A stretch of 64,000 bases of DNA from Spirilliplanes yamanashiensis (GCF_016863475.1 NZ_BOOY01000028.1:1-64000), one strand, 5' to 3'; counted from the stretch's first letter, positions 45,569-54,105 are shown. The notes: generated by a model from the sequence alone, not told the origin. Numbers and translations are program-made.

Positions 45569-46834
45569 ATGGCACAACAGACAGACCGCGACCCGACCCG
45601 GGGCCGCTGGTGGATCGTCGTCGCGGCGGTCCTCGTCCAGCTGGCGCTCGGCGCGGTGTACGCGTGGAGCGTGTTCAACGGGCCGCTGCAGGAGCAGTTC
45701 GGCTGGAGCAAGGCCGAGGCGGTGCTGCCGTTCGAGGTGGCCATCGGCACGATCTTCATCGGCAGCCTGATCGGCGGCCGCATCCAGGACCGGCGCGGCC
45801 CCCGCCCGGTGGCGCTGGGCGGGTCGGTCCTCTACGCGATCGGCATCATGCTGGCGTCCCTGGTGTCGTCGGCCGACCAGCTGTGGCTGCTCGTGCTCAC
45901 CTACGGCGTGCTGGGCGGCATCGGCCTCGGCGCCGCCTACATCACCCCGATCGCCATGCTGGCCAAGTGGTTCCCCGACAAGCGCGGTCTCATCACCGGC
46001 ATCGCGGTCGCCGGGTTCGGCTTCGGCGCGGTGATCACCGCGCCCGTCGCCAAGGCGCTGCTCAACGGCACCGACGACAAGCCCAGCGTGTTCCTGCCGC
46101 TGGGCATCGCCTACCTGGTCGCCGCCGCGGCCGGGGCGGCGCTGTTCCGCAACCCGCCCGCCGGCTACCGGGTGCCCGGCTTCGAGCCCGCCAAGGCCGG
46201 CCCGGCCGTCGCCGGCACCCGGGTGTACACCCTGTCGGAGGCGCTGCGCACCCCGCAGTGGTACCTGCTCACTGCCATCCTCGCGCTCAACACCGCGTGC
46301 GGCATCGCGCTCATCTCCCAGGCCGCCGACGCCGCCCAGACCGTGGCGGGCGCCAGCGCCGCCACCGCCGCCGGCCTGGTCGGCGTGCTCGGCCTGTTCA
46401 ACGGCGCCGGCCGCATCGCGTGGGCCGCCCTGTCCGACCGGATCGGCCGCATGCGCGCGTTCCTCGGCATGCTGGCGCTGCAGGCGGTGTGCTTCGCGAT
46501 CCTGCCGCACGCCGGCACGTTCGTGATCTTCGCCGTGCTCGCCGCGCTCGTCTACCTCGCCTACGGCGGCGGCTTCGGCACCATGCCCGCGACGGCGGCC
46601 GACTTCTTCGGCACGCCGAACGCGGGCGCGGTGTACGGGGCGATGATCGTCGCGTGGAGCATCGGCGGCGTCGCCGGCCCGCTGATCACGGCCCTGCTGT
46701 ACGAGTCCAGCGGCCAGAGCTACACGGTGCCGTTCACCGTGATCGCCGTCGTGGCGCTCGTGGCGCTGGCGCTGCCGCTGGTGACGAAGATGCCGACGGC
46801 CCCGGCCACGGCGGACGCTCAGTCCCGGACGTAG
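45569..46834 (+). CDS. OFA-family major facilitator (oxalate/formate antiporter-like)
   Basis: This 421-residue MFS transporter has 12 helices. OFA-family features are the N-terminal AVYAWSVFNGPLQEQFGWSKAE, the loop GGRIQDRRGPRPVALGG between helices 2 and 3, and AKWFPDKRGLITGIAVAGFG. The second half repeats the pattern with SDRIGRMRAFLG. OxlT-type proteins exchange formate, oxalate or related carboxylates. Its place 19 nt after the formate dehydrogenase genes, with CAGGAGG before ATG 45569, makes formate (or an oxalate route to formate) the likely cargo. That substrate call is inference from context. Confidence 0.85.
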   Translation: MAQQTDRDPTRGRWWIVVAAVLVQLALGAVYAWSVFNGPLQEQFGWSKAEAVLPFEVAIGTIFIGSLIGGRIQDRRGPRPVALGGSVLYAIGIMLASLVSSADQLWLLVLTYGVLGGIGLGAAYITPIAMLAKWFPDKRGLITGIAVAGFGFGAVITAPVAKALLNGTDDKPSVFLPLGIAYLVAAAAGAALFRNPPAGYRVPGFEPAKAGPAVAGTRVYTLSEALRTPQWYLLTAILALNTACGIALISQAADAAQTVAGASAATAAGLVGVLGLFNGAGRIAWAALSDRIGRMRAFLGMLALQAVCFAILPHAGTFVIFAVLAALVYLAYGGGFGTMPATAADFFGTPNAGAVYGAMIVAWSIGGVAGPLITALLYESSGQSYTVPFTVIAVVALVALALPLVTKMPTAPATADAQSRT

Positions 46835-46912
46835 TGGCCGCCGCCCGGACCCGCACGCCCGGCTTCTCGGGCGAATCGCTTATCGGCTCGCGCGGCGGCG
46901 CCCCCGCCCGCC

Positions 46913-47710
46913 ATGATCGGTGCCGTGAGCGCCAGGCTGCGGGAGATCGCCCGCGAGACGGTGGAGTGCGCGGACCGCGGCTGGTACCCCGGCCCGGACG
47001 GGACCCGCGTGCCGATCGACGTCGCGGTCGCCGTCGCCGGCACCCGGCTGCACCTGCCGGACGACCCGCTGCCGGAGCCCGTCGCGGCGCCGGCCCCGCC
47101 CGTCGTCGAGGTGACCGGCGAGACCAGCCTGGCGGCGGCCGCGCGGCTCGGCGGGGACGTGGCGTGCCTGGTGTTCGCGTCCGCCAAGAACCCCGGCGGC
47201 GGCTTCCGCACCGGGGCGAAGGCGCAGGAGGAGAGCATCGCCCGCGCGTCCGCGCTGTACCACTGCCAGCTCGCCGCCGGCGACTTCTACACCCACCACC
47301 GCACCCACGCCCGCCTGATCTACAGCGACCGGGTCATCCACTCGCCGCGGGTGCCGGTGTTCCGCGACGACGGCGGCGCGTTCCTGCCGGCCCCGTACCC
47401 GGTGTCGTTCCTGACCGCCGCCGCGCCGAACCGGGTCGCCGTCGGCCACCACGCGCCGGATCTGCTGTCGGCGGTGCCGGGCGTCCTGGCCCGGCGGGCC
47501 GCCCGCGTCGTCGCCGTCGCGGCCGCGCACGGCCACCGGCGCATCGTGCTCGGCGCGTGGGGCTGCGGCGTGTTCGGCAACGACCCGGCCGTGGTGGCGG
47601 CCGCGTTCGCCCCGCACCTGGGCGTGTTCGAGCACGTGGTGTTCGCGGTGCACGGCCGCGACGTCGTCAACCGCGCGGCGTTCGCCGGGCTCAGCGCACC
47701 TCGATCGTGA
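46913..47710 (+). CDS. Bacterial-type poly(ADP-ribose) glycohydrolase (TIGR02452/DUF2263)
   Basis: This 265-residue macrodomain-fold enzyme has the PARG signature GGG-x7-QEE: GGGFRTGAKAQEE at residues 95-107, with catalytic Glu 106/107. The stretch VLGAWGCGVFGNDPA matches the diphosphate-binding loop. Bacterial PARGs remove ADP-ribose chains from proteins. The frame begins at ATG 46913; a GTG four codons later is an alternative, and neither has a strong Shine-Dalgarno. Its end overlaps the selD end by 20 nt (convergent). No ADP-ribosyl transferase gene is nearby. Its position inside the selenium cluster has no obvious functional reason. Confidence 0.85.
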   Translation: MIGAVSARLREIARETVECADRGWYPGPDGTRVPIDVAVAVAGTRLHLPDDPLPEPVAAPAPPVVEVTGETSLAAAARLGGDVACLVFASAKNPGGGFRTGAKAQEESIARASALYHCQLAAGDFYTHHRTHARLIYSDRVIHSPRVPVFRDDGGAFLPAPYPVSFLTAAAPNRVAVGHHAPDLLSAVPGVLARRAARVVAVAAAHGHRRIVLGAWGCGVFGNDPAVVAAAFAPHLGVFEHVVFAVHGRDVVNRAAFAGLSAPRS

Positions 47711-48677
47711 CCCCGTCGCGGGCCGCGACCAGCTCGCCGACCACCGGGTGACCCGGCAGCTCGCCCGCGACCAGCAGGCCGCCCGAGGTCTGCGCGTCCG
47801 CCAGCAGCAGCAGCTCGTCCTCGCCCGCGGCGCTGTCCAGGTGCGGGCGCACCCAGTCCAGGTTGCGCCGGGTGCCGCCGCTGACGTGGCCGGCCGCCGC
47901 CGCAGCGCGCGCCCCCTCCAGGTACGGCACCGCGGCGGCGTCCAGCCGGGCCGTCACCCCGCTCGCCCGGGCCAGCTTGTGCAGGTGACCGAGCAGGCCG
48001 AAGCCCGTCACGTCCGTCGCGCACACCGCCCCCGCCGCCAGCGCCGCCGCCGACGCGTCCCGGTTCAGGGCCGTCATCGCCGCCACCGCCTGCGGGAACA
48101 CCTCCCCGGTCGCCTTGTGCCGGCTGTTGAGCACGCCGATGCCCAGCGGCTTGGTCAGCGTCAGCGGCACCCCCGGCGCGCCCGCGTCGTTGCGCAGCAG
48201 CCGGGCCGGGTCGGCGATGCCGGTGACCGCCATGCCGTACTTGGGCTCCGGGTCGTCCACGCTGTGCCCGCCCGCCACCGGGCAGCCCGCCTCCCGGGCG
48301 ACGGCGAGCCCGCCGCGCAGCACCTCAGCCGCCAGCTCCATCGGCAGCACGTCGCGCGGCCACGCCAGCAGGTTGACCGCGACGACCGGGGCGCCGCCCA
48401 TCGCGTACACGTCCGACAGGGCGTTCGCGGCGGCGATCCGGCCCCAGTCGTACGCGTCGTCCACCACCGGGGTGAAGAAGTCCGCGGTGGCGACCACGGC
48501 GACGCCGTCGGCAAGCCGCACCACGGCCGCGTCGTCGCCGTCGCCCAGGCCGACCAGCAGGTCCGGGCCGTCGTCCTCGGCCGCGCGCAGGCCCGCCACG
48601 ACGGCCTCCAGCTCGCCGGGCGGGATCTTGCAGGCGCAGCCGCCGCCGTGGGCGTACCGGGTCAGGCGGGTCGTCAT
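47691..48677 (-). CDS. selD: Selenide, water dikinase
   Basis: This 328-residue enzyme makes selenophosphate from selenide and ATP, the selenium donor for tRNA-Sec synthesis. The N-terminal redox motif is GGGCACKIPP, with cysteines 14 and 16 where E. coli SelD has its catalytic Cys17 loop, so it is a Cys form and not itself a selenoprotein. The AIRS-type ATP site includes LLVGLGDGDDAAV, ALSDVYAMGG and VAGGHSVDDPEPKYG. ATG 48677 follows a CAGAGT box by 7 nt and may be leaderless. It is convergent with the PARG gene and completes the selA/selB/selC set of this region. Confidence 0.95.
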   Translation of the reverse strand: MTTRLTRYAHGGGCACKIPPGELEAVVAGLRAAEDDGPDLLVGLGDGDDAAVVRLADGVAVVATADFFTPVVDDAYDWGRIAAANALSDVYAMGGAPVVAVNLLAWPRDVLPMELAAEVLRGGLAVAREAGCPVAGGHSVDDPEPKYGMAVTGIADPARLLRNDAGAPGVPLTLTKPLGIGVLNSRHKATGEVFPQAVAAMTALNRDASAAALAAGAVCATDVTGFGLLGHLHKLARASGVTARLDAAAVPYLEGARAAAAAGHVSGGTRRNLDWVRPHLDSAAGEDELLLLADAQTSGGLLVAGELPGHPVVGELVAARDGVTIEVR

Positions 48678-48721
48678 GCCCCGGACTCTGCCACCTCGCG
48701 CGCGGTCGCGCCCGGCGGCGG

Positions 48722-49468
48722 TCAGCGGGTCGGGGTGAGCCGCAGGCTGAGCTGGGCGCCGCGCTCGGCGAAGCCCAGCGCCGCCGCGAGCCGCCGCGAC
48801 GGCTCCGGCCGGGCCCGCCACTGTGGACGCAGCCCCTCGGCCAGCGCGGCCGCCACGGCGGCGGACGCGGCGCGGCGGCCGTGACCGCGGCCCCGCTCGG
48901 CCGGGTGGGTCAGCACGCACACGTGGGCCAGGCCGCCCGGCCAGCGCTCGTAGCCGCCCGCCGCCACCACCCGGCCCGCGTCGTCGGCGACGGTGAACAC
49001 CTGCTCGGCGTCCGCCAGGCCGCTCTCGCCCGCCTCGTCCGGGCCGGCGGCGGCCAGCAGGGCGCCCAGCGGCTCGGCGCCGACCGGTCCGGGCGCGGGG
49101 CGGAACGCCGCCGGGTCCAGGTACGCCAGCACCGCCGGGCCGAGGACGTCGGCGACGGGCAGCAGCGCCCGGGCCGCGTCCGGGTCGGTCCACGCCTCCG
49201 GCGGCGCGGCGATGAGGAACGCCCGCAGCAGCGACGCCGCGTCCTCGTCGGGCGCGGTCGCGATGACCTCGCCGTCGATCGTCACGATGCCGCACCAGCC
49301 GGGCGGGCTCAGCCGCGAACCGGGCGACACCGCCACCGACGGGCTCGGCCCGAACCGCACGGCCGGCGGCGGCTCGGTCAGGAACCCGGCCGTCACGGTC
49401 TGCGCCGCGCCGGTCGTGGCGAGCTCCGCCCACCGGCGGCGCAACTCGGAGGGGGCGGGCACGGGCAT
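48722..49468 (-). CDS. GNAT-family N-acetyltransferase
   Basis: This 248-residue protein has a C-terminal GNAT core (about 150-248). VFTVADDAGRVVAAGGYERW is followed by the acetyl-CoA-binding A motif LTHPAERGRGHGRRAASAAV (Q/RxxGxG/A) and a final GFAERGAQLSLRL strand. The N-terminal 140 residues form an unassigned domain (VAVSPGSRLSPPGWCGIV). The closest type is the actinobacterial GNAT proteins used as detoxifying or modification enzymes. The gene lies between selD and selC on the minus strand, 44 nt upstream of selD and possibly co-transcribed with it. No link to selenium is evident. Confidence 0.8.
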   Translation of the reverse strand: MPVPAPSELRRRWAELATTGAAQTVTAGFLTEPPPAVRFGPSPSVAVSPGSRLSPPGWCGIVTIDGEVIATAPDEDAASLLRAFLIAAPPEAWTDPDAARALLPVADVLGPAVLAYLDPAAFRPAPGPVGAEPLGALLAAAGPDEAGESGLADAEQVFTVADDAGRVVAAGGYERWPGGLAHVCVLTHPAERGRGHGRRAASAAVAAALAEGLRPQWRARPEPSRRLAAALGFAERGAQLSLRLTPTR

Positions 49469-49549
49469 CGCACCATCGTGCCGCCGCGACGGGTGCCGGT
49501 CGAGTGTCTTTCGGGACGTGTCGCCGACAGTCCGGCCCGCTGCGGCGGT

Positions 49550-49555
49550 TAGGGT
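49550..49555 (+). promoter_or_regulatory. -10 box of selC
   Basis: TAGGGT ends 7 nt before the first base of the tRNA-Sec gene, so transcription should start at or near the mature 5' end. A weak -35-like CCGACA is at 49524-49529, with a long 20-nt spacer. Confidence 0.45.
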
Positions 49556-49562
49556 TCGGGGC

Positions 49563-49658
49563 GGAGGCGTTCAGGCGGCTGGTGCCCCTCCCGGTCTTCA
49601 ACACCGGTGTGACCCAGGATCTGGGTCAGGCGGGTTCGATTCCCGTCCGCCTCCGCCA
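49563..49658 (+). tRNA. selC: tRNA-Sec (anticodon UCA)
   Basis: The gene is 96 nt with encoded CCA (49656-49658). Acceptor GGAGGCG (49563-49569) pairs with CGCCTCC (49648-49654). Anticodon stem CCGGT/ACCGG encloses loop CTTCAAC with anticodon TCA at 49598-49600. The long variable arm is a perfect 8-bp stem, TGACCCAG/CTGGGTCA. The T arm is GCGGG-TTCGATT-CCCGT. The extra length, UCA anticodon and big variable arm are diagnostic of tRNA-Sec. The expected eighth acceptor pair is a T-C mismatch (49570/49647). Confidence 0.95.
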
Positions 49659-49670
49659 ACGAGCCCGCGG

Positions 49671-50279
49671 TCAGGCGGCCGGGGTGAAGAACCGGTACAG
49701 CGCCCGGTACGGCACGCCCGCCGTCGCGCCGTCCGTGCAGGTGCCCGCCGGGGCGACGCCGCCGCTGGTGGCCAGCCGCTGCACGTAGCTGACGGCGCCG
49801 AACACGCCCGTGCCGCGGTTCTTGGTGGCCTTCAGCAGCACCTGCGCGATCGTGCCCTCCACCGGGACGGACGCGACCGCCGCCGCCTCGACCAGTGACC
49901 CGTCGTCGGTGGACTCCCAGCTGGGCCCGCGGAAGTGCACCGCCGTCACACGCCGGGCGGGGCGGCCGGCAGTGCGGCCGGCGAGGGTGGCGGCGGGCTC
50001 CAGCAGGCTCCACGCGCCGGACGCGCACCGGTAGACCTGCACCCCCTGGGCGGCCGCCGTGGCGCTGAGGACGTGGCCGGGCGGCGGCACGAGCGTGCCG
50101 GGCACGTCGGGCGTGCCGTACGCCGCCTCGGGCGCGGCGGCGGGGTCGGCGGCCTGCGCCGCCGGGCGCTCCTGGCTGAAGGCGGTGCCGCCCCAGGCGA
50201 CCAGGAGGGCGGCGGCGACGGCGCCGGCCCCGATCCAGGTGCGGGCGGGCGACGGGCGGGACGGGGCGTTTCGGGTCAC
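49671..50279 (-). CDS. DUF3455-type secreted protein
   Basis: This 202-residue protein has an N-terminal signal or anchor helix (WIGAGAVAAALLVAWGGTAF, about 15-34) and a mature domain. The domain has VPGTLVPPPGHVLSATAAAQ, GVQVYRCASGAWSLLEPAA, VHFRGPSWESTDDGSLVEA and a C-terminal YVQRLATSGGVAPAG...YRALYRFFTPA, the layout of DUF3455 proteins. The function of that family is unknown. One or two cysteine pairs could be structural. The GTG start has GGAGG 6 nt upstream. It faces the tRNA-Sec gene tail to tail with 12 nt between them, and is divergent from selA. Confidence 0.75.
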   Translation of the reverse strand: MTRNAPSRPSPARTWIGAGAVAAALLVAWGGTAFSQERPAAQAADPAAAPEAAYGTPDVPGTLVPPPGHVLSATAAAQGVQVYRCASGAWSLLEPAATLAGRTAGRPARRVTAVHFRGPSWESTDDGSLVEAAAVASVPVEGTIAQVLLKATKNRGTGVFGAVSYVQRLATSGGVAPAGTCTDGATAGVPYRALYRFFTPAA

Positions 50280-50453
50280 GGTTCCTCCGGTGTGCGGGAC
50301 CTCTGCCTGTACCGCCTCCCGACAGTAGGGGCCATACGGATCGACGGGCATTAATTCTTCCTCAAATCGCCCGCGGGCATGCCCGCGCGACAGCCGCCCG
50401 CCTGGTCCATGATGGGCGGGCGGATCACGGCGGGCGGGGCGAGGGAGGCACGC

Positions 50454-51764
50454 GTGGACGGGACGACTACGCAGCACGACCCGCGGCGGCAGGTGCCGCG
50501 CACCGACGCGGTGCTCGCCGACCCGCGGCTCGTGGCGGCGGCGGACCGGCTCGGGCGGGCCCGGGTGAAGGAGCTGGTCGTGGCCGCGCAGGAGCGGGCC
50601 CGGGCCGGCGAGCTGGACCCCGGCGACGTCGTCGCGGCGGCCGTGGCGGCGCTGCCGGCCACGGCGGGCGGGCTGCGGCCCGTGCTCAACGCGACCGGCG
50701 TCGTGCTGCACACCAACCTCGGCCGGGCGGCGCTGTCCGGCGCGGCGGTCACGGCGGTGGCGGCCGCGGCCGGGGCGACCGACGTGGAGCTGGACCTGGC
50801 CACCGGGCGGCGGGCCCGGCGCGGGCGCACCGCGATGGCGGCGCTCGCCGCGGCGGTGCCGGACGCCCAGGCGGTGCACGTGGTCAACAACGGCGCCGCT
50901 GCGCTGGTGCTGGCCGCCACCGCCCTGGCCGCCGGCCGGGAGATCGTCGTCAGCCGGGGCGAGCTGGTCGAGATCGGCGACGGGTTCCGCCTGCCGGACC
51001 TGCTCGTGTCGACCGGCGCGCGGCTGCGCGAGGTCGGCACCACCAACCGCACCACCGCCGCCGACTACACCGCGGCGCTCGGCCCGGACACCGCGTTCGT
51101 GCTGAAGGTCCACCCGTCGAACTTCGTGATGCGCGGCTTCACCAGCAGCGCCGCCGTGCGCGACCTGGCCCGGCTGGGCGCCCCGGTGGTGGTGGACATC
51201 GGATCCGGGCTGCTCACCCCCGACGAGCTGCTGCCCGACGAGCCCGACGCGGCGGGCGCCCTGCGCGCCGGCGCCACGCTCGTCACGGCCAGCGGCGACA
51301 AGCTGCTCGGGGGCCCGCAGGCGGGGCTGCTGCTCGGCCGGCACGACGTCGTCGAGCGGCTGCGCCGGCACCCGCTGGCCCGCGCGCTGCGCGTCGACAA
51401 GATCACCCTGGCCGCGCTGGAGGCCACCCTGACCGGCCCGGAGACGCCGACCCGGGCGGCGCTGCATGCCGACCCGACCCGGCTGCGCGCCCGCGTGCAG
51501 GCCGTCTCCGACGCCCTGGCCGCCGCGGGCGTCGACGTGCGGGTGACGGCCTCCGGCGCCGTCGTGGGCGGCGGCGGCGCGCCGGAGGTCACCCTGCCGT
51601 CGTGGTCGCTGTCGCTGCCCGAGGGGTACGCCGCACCGCTGCGCACCGGCGCCACCCCGGTCGTCGGCCGGGTCGAGCGGGGCCGGCTGCTGCTGGACCT
51701 GCGGTGCGTCCCGCCCGACGCCGACGGCGTGCTGACCGACGCCGTCCTGGCCGTCGCCGGCTGA
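50454..51764 (+). CDS. selA: L-seryl-tRNA(Sec) selenium transferase
   Basis: This 436-residue PLP enzyme converts seryl-tRNA-Sec to selenocysteyl-tRNA-Sec using selenophosphate. SelA features are NATGVVLHTNLGRAALS (about 79-95), VVNNGAAALVLA, GELVEIGDGFRLPD, VDIGSGLL and the PLP lysine K283 in LVTASGDKLLGGPQAG. The length is close to the usual 450-460. The GTG at 50454 has GAGGGAGG about 6 nt upstream; the longer reading is not supported. selB begins 4 nt after the stop, so the two are one unit. The nearby tRNA-Sec and SelD supply its substrates. Confidence 0.96.
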   Translation: MDGTTTQHDPRRQVPRTDAVLADPRLVAAADRLGRARVKELVVAAQERARAGELDPGDVVAAAVAALPATAGGLRPVLNATGVVLHTNLGRAALSGAAVTAVAAAAGATDVELDLATGRRARRGRTAMAALAAAVPDAQAVHVVNNGAAALVLAATALAAGREIVVSRGELVEIGDGFRLPDLLVSTGARLREVGTTNRTTAADYTAALGPDTAFVLKVHPSNFVMRGFTSSAAVRDLARLGAPVVVDIGSGLLTPDELLPDEPDAAGALRAGATLVTASGDKLLGGPQAGLLLGRHDVVERLRRHPLARALRVDKITLAALEATLTGPETPTRAALHADPTRLRARVQAVSDALAAAGVDVRVTASGAVVGGGGAPEVTLPSWSLSLPEGYAAPLRTGATPVVGRVERGRLLLDLRCVPPDADGVLTDAVLAVAG

Positions 51765-51768
51765 CGCC

Positions 51769-53622
51769 GTGCACGTCGTCGCCACCGCCGGGCACGTCGA
51801 CCACGGCAAGTCCACGCTCGTCCGGGCGCTGACCGGGATGGAGCCGGACCGCTACGCCGAGGAGCAGCGCCGCGGCATGACCATCGACCTGGGCTTCGCC
51901 TGGACGACGCTGCCCGGCGGCGCGACCCTGGCGCTGGTCGACGTGCCGGGCCACGAGCGGTTCGTCGGCACGATGCTGGCGGGCGCCGGCCCCGTCCCCG
52001 CCGCCCTGTTCGTCGTGGCGGCCGACGGCGGCTGGATGCCGCAGTCCGCGGAGCACCTGGCCGCCCTGGACGCCCTCGGGGTGCGGCACGGCCTGCTGGT
52101 CGTCACCCGCGCCGACCTTGCACCCCCGGACGCGGCCCTCGCGCAGGCCCGCGCCCGCCTCGCCCGCACCAGCCTCGGCGAGCTGCCGGCCGTCGCGGTC
52201 AGCGCCGTCACCGGCGCCGGGCTGCCCGAGCTGCGCGCCGCCCTGGACCGGCTGACCGCCGCGCTGCCCCCGCCGGACGCCGCCGCGCCGGTGCGGCTGT
52301 GGGTGGACCGCGCGTTCACCGTCACCGGCGCCGGCACCGTGGTGACCGGCACGCTGGGCGCAGGCACCCTGCGCACCGGCGACACCCTCGACCTCGGCGG
52401 CCGGTCCGTCCGCGTGCGCGGCCTGCAGACCCTCGGCGCGGCCGCCGACCGGCTCGAGGCGGTCGCGCGGGTCGCGGTCAACCTGCGCGGCGTCGACCGC
52501 GCGGGGGTACGCCGCGGCGACGCCCTGCTGACCCCGGGGGAGTGGGCCCCGGCCCAGGTGATCGACGTGCGCGTGCACCCACCCACCGCCGGCCGGCCCA
52601 ACGGCGCCGGGCCCGCCGCCGGGAGCGTCGTGGGCGGGTTGCCGCCGCATCCGATCCTGCACGTCGGCGCCGCCGCGGTCGGCGCGCGGGTGCGGCCGCT
52701 CGGCGGCGACGTGGTGCGCCTGCGGCTGGAGCGGCCGCTGCCGCTGCGGGCCGGTGACCGGGCGCTGCTGCGCGACCCCGGCACCCGGGTCGGTGCGGGC
52801 GACGGCGGCTCCGCGGGCCTCATCCTCGGCGTCACGGTGCTGGACGTCGCGCCGCCGGCGCTGACCCGCCGCGGCGCGGCCGCCCGGCGCGCCGCCGACC
52901 TGGCCGCCGTCGACCTCACCGCCGTCGACCTGGCCGCCGCCGGCGGCCGGCCCGGCCTGGCCGGCGAGCTGCGCCGGCGCGGCCTGGCCCGGCGCGCCGA
53001 CCTGCGCCGGTGGGGCGTCGACCCGGCCGGCGCGGAGCCGGTGGCGGGGGACTGGCTGGCCGACCCGGCGCACTGGGCGGCCCTGCGCGAGCGGGCCGCG
53101 GCGGCCGTCGAGCGGTGGCAGGCCGCCCACCCGCTGGAGCCGGGGATGCCCGTCGAGGCGCTGCGGCACGCCCTCGGCCTGCCGGACCGCGAGCTGGTCG
53201 CCGCCCTCGCCGGCCCGGCCCTGCTCGTCGCCGACGGGCGGGTGCGGCCCGCCGGGAGCGCCGGCCCGGCGCTGCCCGCCCCGGTCGCCGCGGCCGTCGA
53301 CGCGGTGCTGGCCGACCTGGCCGCGGCCCCGTTCGCCGCGCCCGAGGCGCACCGGCTCGCCGCGCTGGGGCTCGGCCCCCGGCAGCTCGCCGCCGCCGTG
53401 CGCGCCGGGGCCCTGCTGCGGGTCGCCGACGGCGTCGTGCTCGCCCCCGGCGCGGTGGAGCGGGCGGCGGAGGTGCTCGGCTGCCTGCCGCAGCCGTTCA
53501 CGCTGAGCGCCGCCCGGCAGGCCCTCGGCACGACCCGGCGGGTGGCAGTGCCGCTGCTGGAGCTGCTCGACCGCTCCGGGGTGACCCGCCGGCTGCCCGA
53601 CGACCGCCGCGAGCTGGCCTGA
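51769..53622 (+). CDS. selB: Selenocysteine-specific elongation factor SelB
   Basis: This 617-residue GTPase delivers Sec-tRNA to UGA codons marked by a SECIS element. The G domain has AGHVDHGKST (P-loop, 7-16), DVPGHERFVGTML and the selB-type start HVVATAGHVDH. Domains 2 and 3 are beta-barrels (about 175-340), and the C-terminal third forms the winged-helix repeats that bind the SECIS hairpin. The GTG lies 4 nt after the selA stop. The stop is part of a 20-bp palindrome shared with the convergent NTF2-like gene. Its cognate target in the window is fdhA. Confidence 0.96.
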   Translation: MHVVATAGHVDHGKSTLVRALTGMEPDRYAEEQRRGMTIDLGFAWTTLPGGATLALVDVPGHERFVGTMLAGAGPVPAALFVVAADGGWMPQSAEHLAALDALGVRHGLLVVTRADLAPPDAALAQARARLARTSLGELPAVAVSAVTGAGLPELRAALDRLTAALPPPDAAAPVRLWVDRAFTVTGAGTVVTGTLGAGTLRTGDTLDLGGRSVRVRGLQTLGAAADRLEAVARVAVNLRGVDRAGVRRGDALLTPGEWAPAQVIDVRVHPPTAGRPNGAGPAAGSVVGGLPPHPILHVGAAAVGARVRPLGGDVVRLRLERPLPLRAGDRALLRDPGTRVGAGDGGSAGLILGVTVLDVAPPALTRRGAAARRAADLAAVDLTAVDLAAAGGRPGLAGELRRRGLARRADLRRWGVDPAGAEPVAGDWLADPAHWAALRERAAAAVERWQAAHPLEPGMPVEALRHALGLPDRELVAALAGPALLVADGRVRPAGSAGPALPAPVAAAVDAVLADLAAAPFAAPEAHRLAALGLGPRQLAAAVRAGALLRVADGVVLAPGAVERAAEVLGCLPQPFTLSAARQALGTTRRVAVPLLELLDRSGVTRRLPDDRRELA

Positions 53623-53632
53623 TCAGGCCAGC
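53613..53632. terminator. Perfect 20-bp palindrome over two convergent stops
   Basis: GCTGGCCTGA (53613-53622) is followed immediately by its reverse complement (53623-53632). It contains the TGA of selB and, on the other strand, the TGA of the NTF2-like gene, so both proteins end in Leu-Ala. It may act as a bidirectional terminator, although a stem without loop must open a few pairs. Confidence 0.5.
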
Positions 53633-54042
53633 CGGGCCGCGTCCAGCTGGGTCAGCACGCCCAGCTCGTCCGAGACCACCCGCACCTCGGCGATCCGGTC
53701 GTCCGCGTCCAGCGTCAGCACGTCGATGGCGTTGCTGACCACCGTGCGCCCCGTCGCCGGCACCTCGCCGAGCGCGGTGCGCAGCGGCCCGGTGTGCCGC
53801 ACGTGCATCTCGAACGCCACGACCAGCCGGCCCGGCGCGGTGACGACGTCGTGCAGGACGGTGCGGCGGTCACTGAACGCGGCCTGCAGCGCGCGGGCCC
53901 GCTCCACCAGCGCGCCGACCGCCAGGGGCGCCCCGTTCACGGTCACCGGGTCGGTGTAGAGGCGGCGGAACGCCGCCGCGGCGGCCGCGTCGTCCGCGGG
54001 CACCGGATCGGTCCACACCGCCAGCAGGGCATCGATGTCCAT
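53623..54042 (-). CDS. NTF2-like/SnoaL-fold protein
   Basis: This 139-residue single-domain protein of the SnoaL/NTF2 alpha-beta cone type starts MDIDALLAVWTDPVPADD, with strands around YTDPVTVNG, LHDVVTAPGRLVVAFEMHV, GRTVVSNAIDVLTLD and IAEVRVVSDELG. Such folds bind or convert small hydrophobic ligands or act as ester-cyclase relatives. The catalytic Asp-His pair is not evident. The ATG may be leaderless, since CACGCT lies 7 nt upstream. It ends next to selB inside a shared palindrome. Confidence 0.75.
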   Translation of the reverse strand: MDIDALLAVWTDPVPADDAAAAAAFRRLYTDPVTVNGAPLAVGALVERARALQAAFSDRRTVLHDVVTAPGRLVVAFEMHVRHTGPLRTALGEVPATGRTVVSNAIDVLTLDADDRIAEVRVVSDELGVLTQLDAARLA

Positions 54043-54105
54043 GCGCCCGAGCGTGGCACATCGCGGGGGCGCCCGGAACTCCCGGAACACCCCCGCGGGG
54101 CGCGG

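Noticed and set aside
49563-49658. tRNA-Sec as an integration site of a mobile element
   Set aside because: I see no integrase, no direct repeat of the tRNA 3' end in the window and no change of base composition at the boundary.
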